A stretch of 64,000 nt of DNA from Oehlia diaphana (lineage: Eukaryota; Glomeromycota; Glomeromycetes; Glomerales; Glomeraceae). The DNA lies in contig QZLH01000377.1 in assembly GCA_003833135.1 (NCBI GenBank), positions 1 to 64,000 on the forward strand, written 5' to 3'. Below the pieces are notes generated by a model. The model saw nothing but the letters and a program-made list of their open reading frames with translations. It was not told the DNA's origin and made no database searches. Position numbers and translations under genes: made by a program. This document shows positions 1-11,879 of the stretch, in pieces (within the stretch, counting starts at the first letter, position 1; each line of letters begins with the position of its first letter).

Positions 1-619
1 AAATGGATCATGTTATCTGGAGTCAAACACCAAATAATACCAATGCTGGAGAAAGTGCCCATGCCAATGTAAATCGCGATGGACGCAATCTTTCCCTTCT
101 TGTAGGAATAGTTAGATAACTATTTTTATATTCTACATAAAAAATATAATTTTACTTATCTATTTTTTGTTTTAAGAGGACGTGATTTTGATAAAAAGCA
201 GTGGGAAAGCACTGACGTTTATGAAAAATATAATGTTCCAGACACTTATCGAAATAAGTCAGAACTTGCACGGTCAATACAATAAGAGAAACGTGCAGGT
301 AAATTTATTGAAAATCTTGTTATTTACTACTATTCTGTAATGTTTGTTATATTTTAGTTTAATTATTTTAGAAAAAAGGCATAAAGGTAGCAGATAGCCT
401 TCAAATGTGGTAAAGAAGCGAAAAAATAATTGCCATAATAAGGAAAATATAACTGAGATTATTGATTTAGATGATTTAGATAAAAACCAGCATATTGAGC
501 AACGTCAAAAAGTAAATAATTTGGAGTATGATTTGTTAAATATTCAAAAACAAAGGAATAATGAAATTGAAAGAGAAATCGCATTAATTGAAAAGCGAAA
601 TCAACTGTTAGGTTTGTGA
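1..619 (+). pseudogene. Decayed fragment of an apparent multicopy gene
   Basis: Frame 3 of the first 110 bases reads GESAHANVNRDGRNLSLLVG. A GT-AG intron (about 111-178) then joins to a frame containing RDFDKKQWESTDVYEKY, VPDTYRNKSELARSIQ and a TAA stop near 282. A downstream open frame (about 398-619) encodes a Lys/Glu-rich segment ending in a predicted coiled coil. The in-frame stop and the change of frame suggest a dead copy, cut by the window edge. The pattern resembles a dispersed protein family I associate with Glomeromycotina genomes, but I cannot name a function. An alternative is a living gene whose extra intron removes the stop. Confidence 0.4.
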
Positions 620-1087
620 AATTTTATATATTACATTTGGTTTTTTATATTATTTATTTGCTAACTAATAATAAAATATATCATCTATAATAGGAATAAA
701 GGGAACATAGTATTCTGATGATCATGTAACTAAATGCGCAGAAAAGATGAAAAGTAGAATTATTTTTTAGTAAATTTATTATTGGGAAGATCGTAAAGGA
801 GAAAAGATTAGATGGGCGAAATTTTTTTAGTTACTTTTTTGCGCTTTTTTTTCTTAAAAATTAAAAATTTTGGCGCAAAAATTACAGTAATAAACTTAGG
901 TTTTGAAAAATTGATTTATATCTTATTATAATAAATAAATAATAAATTGTAAATAAGTTTATTAAGAAATAAATATATGCGATTAATTTTATTTTTACTA
1001 TAAATACAAATACACAAAAAATGCGTGCGATTAATTACAAGAAGCTAATATAAGTCACATGAAATTACAAATCACGTGATTTAAATA

Positions 1088-1222
1088 ACTGTACTGTACG
1101 GTAAATTTGGATAAAATTTCGTACAGTACAGTACAGCGCTTATTATAGTACTGTACTGTACTGTATGAACTTTATTTAAAAACTTACCGTACAGTACAGT
1201 TTAGCTGACCGTACAGTACAGT
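1088..1222. repeat. Nested inverted GTACAGTACAG repeats
   Basis: A 17-bp arm at 1088-1104 (ACTGTACTGTACGGTAA) is matched exactly by its reverse complement at 1184-1200. Inside it lie GTACAGTACAGTACAG (1121-1136) and its near-perfect inverse at 1151-1165. A third copy of the outer arm lies at about 1209-1222. The nested palindrome could fold as a cruciform and may be the end of a small inverted-repeat element. No transposase is present. Confidence 0.55.
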
Positions 1223-1383
1223 TTATAGATCTACCTAAAAAAAACTGTCTCTCAGATAAATATAAACAGTGAAAACGCGGTGGGGTGTGATGCCGGTGAT
1301 GAATATTATTAGGTCACGTGGGGTGAAAAATTTAGTGGTGTTACTGGGGAAGTGATTAATCAGAACCTGGTAACGTTTGGCCA

Positions 1384-1461
1384 CCCATTCCTCAAAAAGG
1401 AAATTTAAACAATGAGATCGACATGAAATCATTGTTTAAATTTCCTTTTTTGGGGAATGGG
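1384..1461. repeat. Near-perfect 32-bp inverted repeat (stem-loop)
   Basis: The arms at about 1384-1415 and 1429-1461 are reverse complements apart from one mismatch and one extra base, around a 13-base loop. The similarity extends outward, weakly, into GGCC/GGCG-type sequence. Two terminal inverted repeats of a DNA element meeting head to head, or a small foldback element, would both look like this. Confidence 0.55.
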
Positions 1462-2662
1462 CGGCAAGTATAGTTTGGATTCTCTTCCGAATTTAGATAG
1501 TTCAGTCTAAGTGATCGTCAATCGGCAAATTTCTGCGCAATCTGATCATGCGTCAAGATCTGTGACACATTAATTTTCCCGAGAGAAAAATGTGAATGCC
1601 TACAAGTAAATACTGTAATGAGGACTTTGCAATTTCGAGTTTTTTTCAGGTGTTATTCCAACTTTGTTTTGCAAGGAAGATTCCATGCAAAAAAGTATGA
1701 AGTTTCATATGTGCTTTCAAACCTTCTTGACATCATACGACAATATTAATAACGTTCCATGTCCCTTTTCCTCCTTCCTTCAGCAAGATATAATGTAGGA
1801 GTGCATGGAAGTTCGATCAACTTTCTCGCAAAATTTTAAGGTATATATGCCAGAAGTTATGCTTATGCGATTGAAGCAATTTAGTTTACGCTCTCACTAT
1901 GGCCCTGTATTTAGGAAAATAAAAAATGTCCAATACTAATCCTAACAGGATAAAAAAATTTTCGTGGTCGCACCTTGTAAAGAAGCTATCTACTGTACAA
2001 GTAAAATTGAGTATCGTATCTCACTTTCTGGAGATGCGCTCGATGATCCAACCAAGTTGCGCAAGAATGTAAAAGATTTTAGAGGTGATAGTGAGTTTAA
2101 CTGTTGGCGATGAACCATCATCTAAGAGGCGTCGTGTGCAAGAAAATATAAAGAATAAATAGGCGGTATAATTCCGCAGACATTACGTAGCATAGAAACC
2201 TTGTAAAAGTCAAAAACTTCGTCATGTATCACGGCCCCGCACTTCTGTATTAATAAAAAATTTTTCTCGACAAAAGTGATCTGGTTACTGATCAATCGAA
2301 GGTACAACATTGGCTGTTAATGATCCGATTCTGTAGTAGACCATTTCAATAATGAAGTTCAACGGTCAACCGTACGACCGAAAAATTGCGTAACAGAATT
2401 CACCTTTTTTAATAGTTACTATAATGATATAAATAATTTCATACAAACAATATTAATCATTTCTTCGCACAAATTTTTTACTTTATCCTTATATTATAAT
2501 ATTGTGTAGTTAAATCGGGTGTCCTTGTTATTAATGATTATATGCTACAATTTTCAGCACCGATTGTGATGCGGTCATTTATCTATCAAATTATGGGAAT
2601 GAAACAATTATGAAAACGACCCTACTTTATTATATGAATTTATTGTTAAAGTTTTTACGGCG

Positions 2663-2888
2663 ATGTGTTTAGAAAGTAAAGAATTATTGCAAAAATCACT
2701 TGGATTTAGGTTGAAGAGTGAAAAGAAAACATCCTTCTGGAGCAAATGTGGCAAAAAGAGTTTTACAGAATTGGAAACGGCAGCTGAATGGATACTTTAT
2801 GTCTTGTGATGTGGGTGCGACTTTTGCGTCTAATGGATATGTAAACTTTTACATGGATGAACCATTGAACTGGGCCATTGAAATTTAA
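2663..2888 (+). pseudogene. Frame-shifted coding remnant
   Basis: Two plus-strand frames overlap with coding character. One starts at 2663 (MCLESKELLQKSLGF). The other is open from 2718 to a TAA at 2886 and contains ANVAKRVLQNWKRQLNGYF and MDEPLNWAIEI. The change of frame around 2700-2720 suggests a disrupted exon of a repeated family. I do not recognise a function. Confidence 0.3.
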
Positions 2889-3744
2889 GAGAAGGGAGGG
2901 ATATGGCTAAGCACGCAAAATGTCTGATTAATCCACAGGAATATATAAAGAAATTATTTTAATGCTAAGAGTTTAGCTTCATTGATGTTCATAATGAATC
3001 ACTTAAAGTTTGAAAATAAAGGAGTCATTTGTTCATGTTTCTTATTCCAAGAATTATAACACATTTTTAAAATAGTGTTTTGGGATGAACATTAATTTTC
3101 AAGATTAGTAAACTTTTCAATCAGATCATTATTTTTATTTTAGTTAATGTAACACTTTTTTTTTTTATTTCAATTTGACAAATAAAATTTTGAATTTATA
3201 AATAATAAGTATGATTAATCATAAAAAGGATGAATAATACATTTTTCCAAATATATAAAATCTGTCAATTTTCAACAAATTGTAATAAATTTTTTTATTT
3301 AAAAGCTAATTAGTTTTTAAAAATGCAATTAAGAATGTTTATATTTGAAATTCTAAAGTTATTTATATGCAAGTAGATATATAAAATAATCTCAAAAAAA
3401 TTGTCATAATTTATGATCTGAAAATTTTATTTTAAACTCTAAAATATTTTCTGTTTGTTTAAATTTAAAATCTATAATGAATTAGCTTTTAAATAAAATA
3501 ATATTTGCGTGATTTTGTTGGAAATTTATAAATTTTTAAATATTCTATACATTTTTAAGAAATTTATTGTAAGATAGTGTATCTTGCCATGATAAGTAAC
3601 CATTGGAATAATAAATTTGGTAGCCAAAAAAATGGACAATCTCCGCCAAATGACTAACTGCCTTATATTTTTACATTAATAGCTTGATTTTATTTAAATA
3701 TTTAATATATTACATATTGTTAAATAATATAATAAATAATAGCA

Positions 3745-5386
3745 TTATTCTATATTAATATCTTCAACAATAACTTTTCCCTTTTCATTTTCTAGTTCAA
3801 TCTGTTTCTCCGCTTCGTTATCAATTGCACTTTGCTTAGCTTGTTCAACAAAATCAATATCTTTATATTCTCTACTAAATAAGGTTAACACAACTAACAA
3901 AAATATAACAATAAGAGTCAATATAGCAATAACTAATCCATAATCAGGTTTTCCATTTTTCGTAAATCTTTCTCCTAATTTTGCTTCAATTTGTGCTGAT
4001 GATGATGATATTAAATTACCCAATTGATAAGTTAATCCTGGAAATGTACCTCGAAATTCTGATGGTGAAAGTTCATTCAAGTGTGCTGGAACTACTCCCC
4101 ATGCTCCCTAAAATTAAAATGATCATTGAGATAATTGACAATTTATACATAAATATATAAAAAAAAAAATAAAGCGGTTTCATCACCTGAACACCAAAGT
4201 ATAAAGCAAAAGCTCCAAGAATCAATAATCCAAAATTCCTTGGTAATAAATATAGTGGTACAAAACATGCTGCTAAAATGGCCGAAACGATAATGATAAG
4301 TTTACGGCCATATAATTGTGACAAATATCCACAAAGCGAGCCTCCAATTATAGCACCTATATTTGCTACTACCGTAAGAATTGTAACTTGGGCTGGTGTA
4401 TATCCAAGTTGTGCTTTTAAGAAAGTTGGATATAAATCCTGTGTACCTAGTTTTTTAAATATATTATTATTATCTTTTTAAAAAAAAAATTTAAGAAGAT
4501 TATTATTTATTACTCACCATGACTCAAAAAGTTAAAACAAGCCATTAAAAGAACGCAGTAGACAAATCTTCTCCAATGATGTTTTAATACTAATTTAGTA
4601 TTAAGTAACCAAGTTTTGCCAGTGGATTCTGAAACATTTTTTTGAGCTTTCCACGCAGGTGATTCAGGTACAAAGAAACGAAGTAATATAACCAATAAAG
4701 CGGGAAATGAGCCTATCCAAAACATTGCCCTCCATCCAATATTCTCTATTACAGCATAATGTAAGATCGCTGCTAACAGATATCCTACTGCATAACCTTG
4801 TTGCAGAATACCAGAAAATAATCCGCGACTTTCGGGGGGTAAAATTTCCATAGCTAATGCTGCGCCTAACCCCCATTCACCTCCCATAGCAATTCCAAAA
4901 ATTGCTCTTAAAATAATGAAGACCGTGAAATTTGAAGCAAACCCTGAAGCCAATTCCATACTACTATAAAGTATAATATCTATCATCAAAGGATATCTTC
5001 TCCCATAACGATCTGCTAACAGACCAAATATTGCTGCGCCCAATGGACGGAAACATAACGTGACCGTAATACTACAATATAAAGAAAATCAGATAAATGT
5101 AGAGATAAAAAACTTTTATTGTTTATTACCTTCCAGTGATTACAGATGGTTCCATTTGAAAATCGTTTGCTATATAAGGTATGGCGAATACCACAATAAA
5201 ATAATCAAAAGCATCCAATGTCCATCCTAAAAATGCCGCAACAAAAGTAATTCTTTGTTGTCCATTAAGCGATGTTAATAATTTCCATGGATTTTGGGCT
5301 TTATTTTTTTCATTATCATCATTTTTTGTATTTGATTCAGGATCAGTTAAAGTATTTTGTGGAGGAGGTTGATTTGTTTCTTCCAT
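3745..5386 (-). CDS. JEN1-like carboxylate/H+ symporter (MFS), downstream copy
   Basis: Four exons on the minus strand: 5386-5130, 5071-4518, 4446-4187 and 4107-3745 give 477 aa with GT-AG introns. It is a major facilitator predicted to have 12 membrane segments, with a Pro/Asn-rich N-terminal tail and an acidic/Lys-rich C-terminal tail, both probably cytosolic. The loop 2-3 signature GLLADRYGRR is present, as are PESRGLFSGILQQGYAVG and PES after TM6. Splicing of exons 2 and 3 recreates NFLSHGTQDLYPT, matching the N-x-x-S/T-H-x-S/T-Q-D-x-x-x-T signature of fungal Jen1 lactate/pyruvate and dicarboxylate permeases. It probably imports short carboxylic acids across the plasma membrane. Which acid it carries cannot be read from the sequence. 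A close paralogue lies 0.8 kb upstream. Confidence 0.85.
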
Positions 5387-6222
5387 AATCGATAGAATTC
5401 AAGATTTTTAGAGAAATAAATAAACAAACTATATAAGTATAAAACTTAAAAAAAATAGAGAGGGGGAGAATTTTTTAAACTTTATATATATAATAAAAAA
5501 AGTAATAATGCAGATTCATTATAGTCAATATGAACAATATGAAGATTCAATTGGTAAATGATCATCATTGAATCTCAAACGGAAATTTACGCGTATCTAA
5601 ATTACAATTGCCAATACATTAAATAAATAAGTATATCCAGTATATCCCAGAAAAAGATATTTAATAATTTTTTAGCCTTTGGCGTTAAATTTTATTTATT
5701 TACAAAAAGAAATTTATTTTATTTTTAAAAATTCGTGAGAATTAGTATTATGCAAGAACTGAAACCTTTTTCAAACGGGGAAATTGTTTACCATCGAAAT
5801 CGCGTAATATGAATGGTTTAATGGTCCTTCATTTATCCCATTTGTTCTTGGAAATTTCTTATCATGTGATGATGACCTAGATTTTACGCGATTTTCATCT
5901 ATCTTGATTATAAGTATGTTAACCTTAAGTAGAATGAACAACCTTTATTTATTCTTGATTTTCAAAGGTATAAAGTATGATTTTACTAGATACAGACTCA
6001 AAGTGAATCGAATTGGTAATCATACTTCTAATCTTTCTAATCTTTTAAATCTTTCCCCTTGAAAAGAAAATCCAGGTAAATTTCCGGGACGATCAGACGA
6101 TCAGAATCACAAGAAATTCTTGTAATACCTTACATAAATAATTTGATATCTTACAAACAAGAATTTAAAAAGTTTTTTTAAAAAAAACTATATCTGATAT
6201 TTTAACCAGTTTATAACATTTA
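5387..6222. other. Spacer between the two transporter genes
   Basis: Holds the promoter of the downstream copy and the 3' end region of the upstream copy. It is AT-rich with no open frame of note. A short direct repeat of ACGATCAG occurs near 6090-6105. No regulatory site can be supported. Confidence 0.5.
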
Positions 6223-7888
6223 TTAAATATCTTTTATGGTAACCGCTACTTTTTCATCCTGTTCAGTTTCCTTTTCTTTACTCTTATCATTAACCGTAAT
6301 TTGTTCGACGATTTCAACTTGTTCGATGAAATTTGCATCTTTATTTTCTTTACCCAGTATAGTTAACAGTGCTAACAACGTCATAACAATAAGAGATAAC
6401 ACAACAATAACTATCCCATAATTATATATTCCATTTTTTTTAAATATTTCTCCTAATTTTGCTTCAACTTGTGCTGATGATGACGCTACTAAAGTACCCA
6501 ATTGATAAGTTAATCCTGGGAACGTGCCACGAAATTCTGGTGGTGAAAGTTCGTTTAAGTGCGCTGGAACGATTCCCAATGCCCCCTAATATTATAAGGT
6601 GGATATTTAACTATAAAATATATTTATTGAAAAAGAAATAGATTAATTACCTGAACACAAAAGTACTCAGCAAAAGCTCCAACAATCAATAATCCAAAAT
6701 TCTTTGGTAATATATATAATGGCATAAAACATGCTGCTAAAACAACCGAAATGAAAATAGTTTTCCTACGACCAAATAATTGTGACAAATATCCACAAAT
6801 CGAGCCTCCAATTATAGCTCCTATATTTGCTACTACTGTAAGAATTGTAACTTGAGCTGTTGTAAATCCAAGTTGTGTTTTTAAGAAAGTTGGATATAAA
6901 TCCTGTGTACCTAATGAAAAAAAAAATAAATAAATAAAAAATAAAAAAAATAAATCCAAAATACGATACCTTAAATTGTTATGAAAATTTATTATTTACC
7001 ATGACTCATAAAACTAAAACAAGACATTAATAGAACACAATATATGAACTTTTTCCAATGATGCTTTAACGCTAATTTAGTGCTAGACAGAAAAGTTTTG
7101 CCACCTGATTTTCTAGCATTACGATGAGCTTTCCAAACGGGTGATTCGGGTACAAAGAAACGAATTAAAACAACCAAAAGAGCCGGAAATGAACCTATCC
7201 AAAACATTGCCCTCCATCCAATATTTTCTATCACAACATAATATAAAATTGATGCTAAAAGAAATCCTACAGCATAACCTTGTTGCAAAATACCGGAAAA
7301 TAATCCGCGAGTTTCTGGTGGTAAGACTTCCATCGCCAATGCCGTGCCTAATCCCCATTCACCTCCCATAGCAATTCCAAAAATTGCTCTTAAGATAAAG
7401 AAGACCAAAAAATTTGGAGCAAACCCTGAAGCTAATTCCATAACACTATAAAGAATAATATCTGCCATTAATGGATATCTTCTACCATAACGATCTGCTA
7501 ACAGACCAAATATTGCTGCCCCCAATGGACGTAAACACAACGTAATCGTTATACTACAATATAGTAAAGAACCATCAGATAAATTTAGGCATCAAAAAAG
7601 GTTAAAAGAAAATTATTACCTTCCAGTAATTACAGATGGTTCCGTTCGAAATTCTTTTGCAATATAAGGTACAGATAATACCACAGTAAAAAAATCAAAA
7701 GCATCTAATGTCCATCCTAAAAATGCTGCAGCAAAAGTAAGTCCTTGTTGTTTATTAATCGAAGTTAATAATTTCCACGGATTTTGAGCATTAACTTCAT
7801 TATTTTTATTTCTTGAATTTGATTCCAGATCAGCTGTTGCGGTACTTTTTGAAGCATTTTGCGAGGGAGGTTGATTAAGCTCCTCCAT
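6223..7888 (-). CDS. JEN1-like carboxylate/H+ symporter (MFS), upstream copy
   Basis: Four minus-strand exons: 7888-7620, 7553-7000, 6910-6651 and 6585-6223 give 481 aa. Exons 2, 3 and 4 have exactly the same lengths (554, 260 and 363 nt) and phases as those of its neighbour, so this is a tandem duplication. It keeps GLLADRYGRRYPLM, PETRGLFSGILQQGYAVG and the spliced FMSHGTQDLYPT Jen1 signature. Divergence is greatest in the N-terminal tail and in the cytosolic C-terminus, where membrane-traffic and turnover signals of such carriers usually lie. The role inferred is proton-coupled uptake of lactate/pyruvate-type or dicarboxylic acids; substrate is unknown. Confidence 0.85.
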
Positions 7889-10800
7889 AATAAATAATTT
7901 AAATTTTGAGAGTACCTTTAGAACTAGATAATTTATTTATTTAATTCATTTTTTTAAAGAAAGAAAAGTCTAAATTTATATAAAAAATAAGAGAAATAAT
8001 AATAATGAATAACAACAATAATAATGGGAATATTTCCATTAAAAGCGAATTAATCGACATATGATCTGTTAAAAATCGATAAAAAAGAAATATGAAGTTT
8101 CGATCATAAAAATGATTTTCTTGGGAGACTTGAAAAGTTTTACGCGTTGCATGATTATCGGTCACAGTACCAGCGCACTATAACTGTTAAAAGTTCATTC
8201 GGTCTTATCCCTTAAAAAGGGTAAGCAAATTTTGATTTTCTTGTTCATCTATTTTAAGTTATATTAAATCGGAAATCCCCGTCGATGACCTCATTGAGGT
8301 AATCTTTTTATTTTTTTAGCTTTGAAGTTCAACTTCTATTCTTAATTTTTCTTGAGGAAAGTCTTATTGCAGTCTAGTCTCCAGGACTTAGATCGAAGTT
8401 TAGATCAGAACAATGACGATCTGAGAATGATAGGCATTGGTAGTTGCAGATTAATTAATATGTTTAAAAGCAGTAAAAAGGCCAGCCTGTACATAACTTT
8501 ATTAAGTGGTCCTAATCCCAATATGATCATTTCCTGAAAAAATTTGGCCCGAATAAATTTCCGGTATTATCTTTGAATAATTATCAAACCCGATTTTAAA
8601 CATTTTGAGGTTATATATTCCGTAAATATGTTATGATTACGAAATTTAAAAAGTGGATTAACTTTTTTTATATAATTAAATGCAAATTATAAATAAATAA
8701 TTTTGGTCTATCTGGTTCTCGCCTTTTTTAATAAAAAATGTGTGCCTAGCTTTGGGAATTTTTGTTCATGGTTAATTCACTAATAACTCCTTTTACATTT
8801 AGGAGTAGTATTAAAATTGAGTTCTGAGACGTAATCGAAATATTTACCAGGACCCCGAATCCAGAAAAAAAATTTACCATTAGCTGTACGCAGCAATTTT
8901 GACTATGATCAGCACGCATTTATAGCTCCTAACCTCTAAAATTTTTACAAAATACGCATTCTAATCCTCTAACTTCAAGTCAATTTGTAAAATTTTAATT
9001 GGCTCTTTTATTAGTTGTATCAAATTGTTCTCCGTCTTCATCTGCTTTACATCCTGAACATGCTACATGTCTAATTAAATAATCATATCTGCGGTTTAAT
9101 TTGATTTCTTTCCCACATATATATACTACTTTTTTTGCATTAATAATATGAGTAACGTATTTATGTTTAGCCAATCATATTTCCTAATGAAACAAAGATT
9201 TTTTTTTTGAAAAAAAAAAAATTATGATTTGTTAAATAAAATTAAAAATGTTAAATTATTACAAAAAAAGGAAACTTATTTCCTAAAATGTACCAAATCC
9301 AACATCTTACCATCCTAAAATCCAATCAAATTTACGCAAAATCAAATTCTAACCTTACTCAAATTCTAACATATTGATAGCTACTAAGATGACGACGCAT
9401 CTTCAGCTCCTACCTATATTAGTATTGTTCGGGGGTCCTTATTTACCTTAAGTTGGCCGACATTGGGCCAATAGAACCACAAATCCATATTAAGTTTGTT
9501 TGAGAAATGATCCATAATAATAACTTTAATATTTCGTTTGCCTGATATACAGTAATTGATTTTATCTCAAATAATAAAATGATTTCAGTCACATGATATG
9601 TGGATAAGTATGAGATATCTCTTGTACAAAATCTTATCATTTAAAAATATCTTTTTTATCTTTTTACGTATTATTTAAAGATGCACATACCGATTATCCT
9701 GCAATTGATTAGAAAAAATTGATTATTGTATACTTTATATATACATACTACTGTACACGCACTTTAATAACATGATTTACTTGACACATCATATGAAATT
9801 AAGAATGTGTACGAGGGCAAATCTCTTGAATGTTGATATAAAAAAAAAAAATAAACCATTCAGCTTATAATTAAATAATGTTCCAACGAGTTTATCATCG
9901 ATGTTAATTTATGAGACTAGCAACACGAAGCAACACAAGCAACACGTATAAGGTAACATTTAACCTTTAGCAATATTTATGTTATTTGCCTTATATAGAA
10001 AAATAGATTAATTTGTCCAGAAAATATGTCTAAGGACTCATAATACAAAATCAGAAGATATGAAAAAAGAGGGATTATTCTATCACATAATTTATATTTG
10101 CTGGATTGAGTGTGTAGACCTCAATTTGCTCTTAATAATATTATCATGCTAAGAAGACTATTTAGAAATAGGTAAAGATTGTATGTAAAGATATTATTAA
10201 AGATGGTACTGATCAATGTTTTATTATGGTAATTCTCTAGGTTGGCAGGGATTGAGTCGTAAAAATAATCAATCGTATTTTATTTAATAAAGTCGGCTAA
10301 CTTACCATTATGTCAAAATTCGAACTGCTAACAAAAATACATTTTGATAACTTCGATTTTGAAAAGAAATCTCATAAAATGCTTTGGGTCATAAACGTAA
10401 ATGCAACGTGTGATAACGTTCTTTCCTAACATAAACACTTTTATTAGTATCATATTTTCTAATCTTTTAAATATTCAAAATCCCAAGAATACTAATCGAG
10501 TTTTATCACTTCTTTGATAAAATAGGGTTGATGTTAATTATTGATCCTACTTTTTTATTATCTGTTACGACGAAGAATGAGAGTTTTCGATTTATTTTAA
10601 GTATAACGAAAGTTTTTCAATTAATCTTTGATGAAGAGTATGAGGAGTATACTGTAATCTTTAGAGAATTTTCTAAGATCTAGGGTATACGTCACGTGTC
10701 ACTAGGAGAACATTAACGGGGAGCATAAGCTATTTAACTATTCAATATGTAATAAAATTTTTTGAAAAAAATGATCATTACGTTATGCATCTGGTGCATC

Positions 10801-10994
10801 TCCGACGTGACCAAAATCTTAATAGCGCCAGTTTGTTTCATCTGTTCCGACAAGTGACCGTAGAATCCATTTTTTAGTTTCTTTAAATGATGTTAAAAGA
10901 ATATTCGAGAATAATTATAATTATTTTGATCATCAAATGAATATTATGCATGTACAGATGTATTTATTATGAACTATTTGCTTCTACAAAAAAA
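7889..10994. other. Long gene-poor stretch
   Basis: About 3.1 kb of AT-rich sequence without an intact gene. It contains the zinc-finger-like fragment at 8995-9174. Short inverted similarity (AGGACCCC-type) near 8849 and 9430 brackets that fragment, but is too short to define an element. The part next to 10995 presumably carries the SOM1 promoter. Confidence 0.45.
8995..9174 (-). pseudogene. Fragment of a zinc-finger-like protein
   Basis: A 59-codon open frame on the minus strand, closed by a stop just upstream and ending in TAA. It reads VVYICGKEIKLNRRYDYLIR followed by HVACSGCKADEDGEQ. The Cys, His and Cys-x-x-Cys spacing looks like a partial zinc-binding module. It has no start codon context or neighbouring exon I can identify, so it is probably a relic or a single exon of a repeated gene. 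Confidence 0.35.
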
Positions 10995-11282
10995 ATGAAT
11001 AGCAAAGAAATTCCATCTACCAAAATTGAACCTATAATAAAACCAAAATGTAATCTTTTTGAATTGATACAATATCAATGTATTATTAAGGATGATCGAG
11101 TTATTTGTTCACCATTTGTTAGGATTTTTAAGAGGTATTTATTTCAAAATTTTTAAAATTTTTACATTTCTAAAATATGATTTTCAATATAATGTATAAG
11201 GTGTGCCGGTAAACCAACTGTTGAAATAACGCCTTATTACGATGATGAAGGATCTCCTATTGAGCCAAAGTATGGCATATAA
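10995..11282 (+). CDS. SOM1: SOM1-like mitochondrial inner membrane peptidase subunit
   Basis: Two exons, 10995-11134 and 11201-11282, encode 73 aa, close to the 74 aa of yeast Som1. The sequence carries the family pattern CNLFELIQYQC, then VICSPFVRIFKRCAG and TVEITPYYDD, with conserved cysteines and the basic FKRC block spanning the intron. Som1 is known as a small subunit of the inner membrane peptidase (Imp1/Imp2) complex, which cleaves sorting signals of proteins delivered to the intermembrane space. An in-frame ATG at 10950 would add 15 residues. I prefer 10995 because it begins the conserved-length protein, but the first ATG cannot be excluded. Confidence 0.75.
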
Positions 11283-11879
11283 TTATTTCTATCATGGCTA
11301 TTTATTAACACAATTATATTACATACCAAATTTAAAATCATATAATTTTCGATTGGGATTTTCATCTATATGTTTTTCATGACAAAGTATTAAAGAAATT
11401 GATCATGCTCAAAATTTAGCTAGATGTTTGATATTTATCTAAAAAAAAAAAAATGATTTTCTAATAGACAATACTACAAACTATTTAATTATGTATCTTA
11501 AACGAGCTTAAGTTGCGCCAAGAATACCTTAAAGTTAATAGAGGAAAAGAATATTAGTGCTATCAAGACATTCATAATTAAAATTTAGAAATTATCCCAA
11601 AATAATAATTACATAGTAACAACAAGAACAACAATAATTATAAGGTTAACAAAATTCTCATATTTTTGCATTCAAAATTTCTTTGCGTGATGAAAAGTAT
11701 TAAACTAAGAATAAATCTATAAATTCGTCACAACTACTCTTTTCTAACAAACTAAATCTGAAACTTTAATTAAACGGAAAATGTACATATTTAATAATAA
11801 TAATCCAACCGTTATTCCCTGAAAAATAAAAAAAAATTAATAGAAATGAAGGATTTATAGAATTATTAAATAAATAAAC
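11283..11879. other. Convergent spacer, SOM1 to GMP synthase
   Basis: AT-rich 3' flanks of two convergent genes. No gene or RNA is visible. Confidence 0.5.

Larger units (their letters stand above)
620..3744. other. Gene-poor, repeat-rich stretch
   Basis: No intact gene is visible in about 3.1 kb. The stretch holds palindromic repeats near 1088-1222, a long stem-loop at 1384-1461 and a broken coding remnant at 2663-2888. Short open pieces on the plus strand around 1580-2160 have no recognisable domain. The rest is AT-rich with no motif I can support. Confidence 0.5.

Noticed and set aside
4988..4997. ATATCCTTT-like U12 donor on the minus strand within the downstream transporter
   Set aside because: It falls in the coding sequence for RRYPLM, a conserved transporter motif shared with the paralogue. 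The flanking protein is continuous and no matching branch point or AC end follows.
8849..9438. Possible terminal inverted repeats (AGGACCCC type) of a 590-bp element
   Set aside because: Only about 11 bases match and no target-site duplication is evident, so chance is likely.
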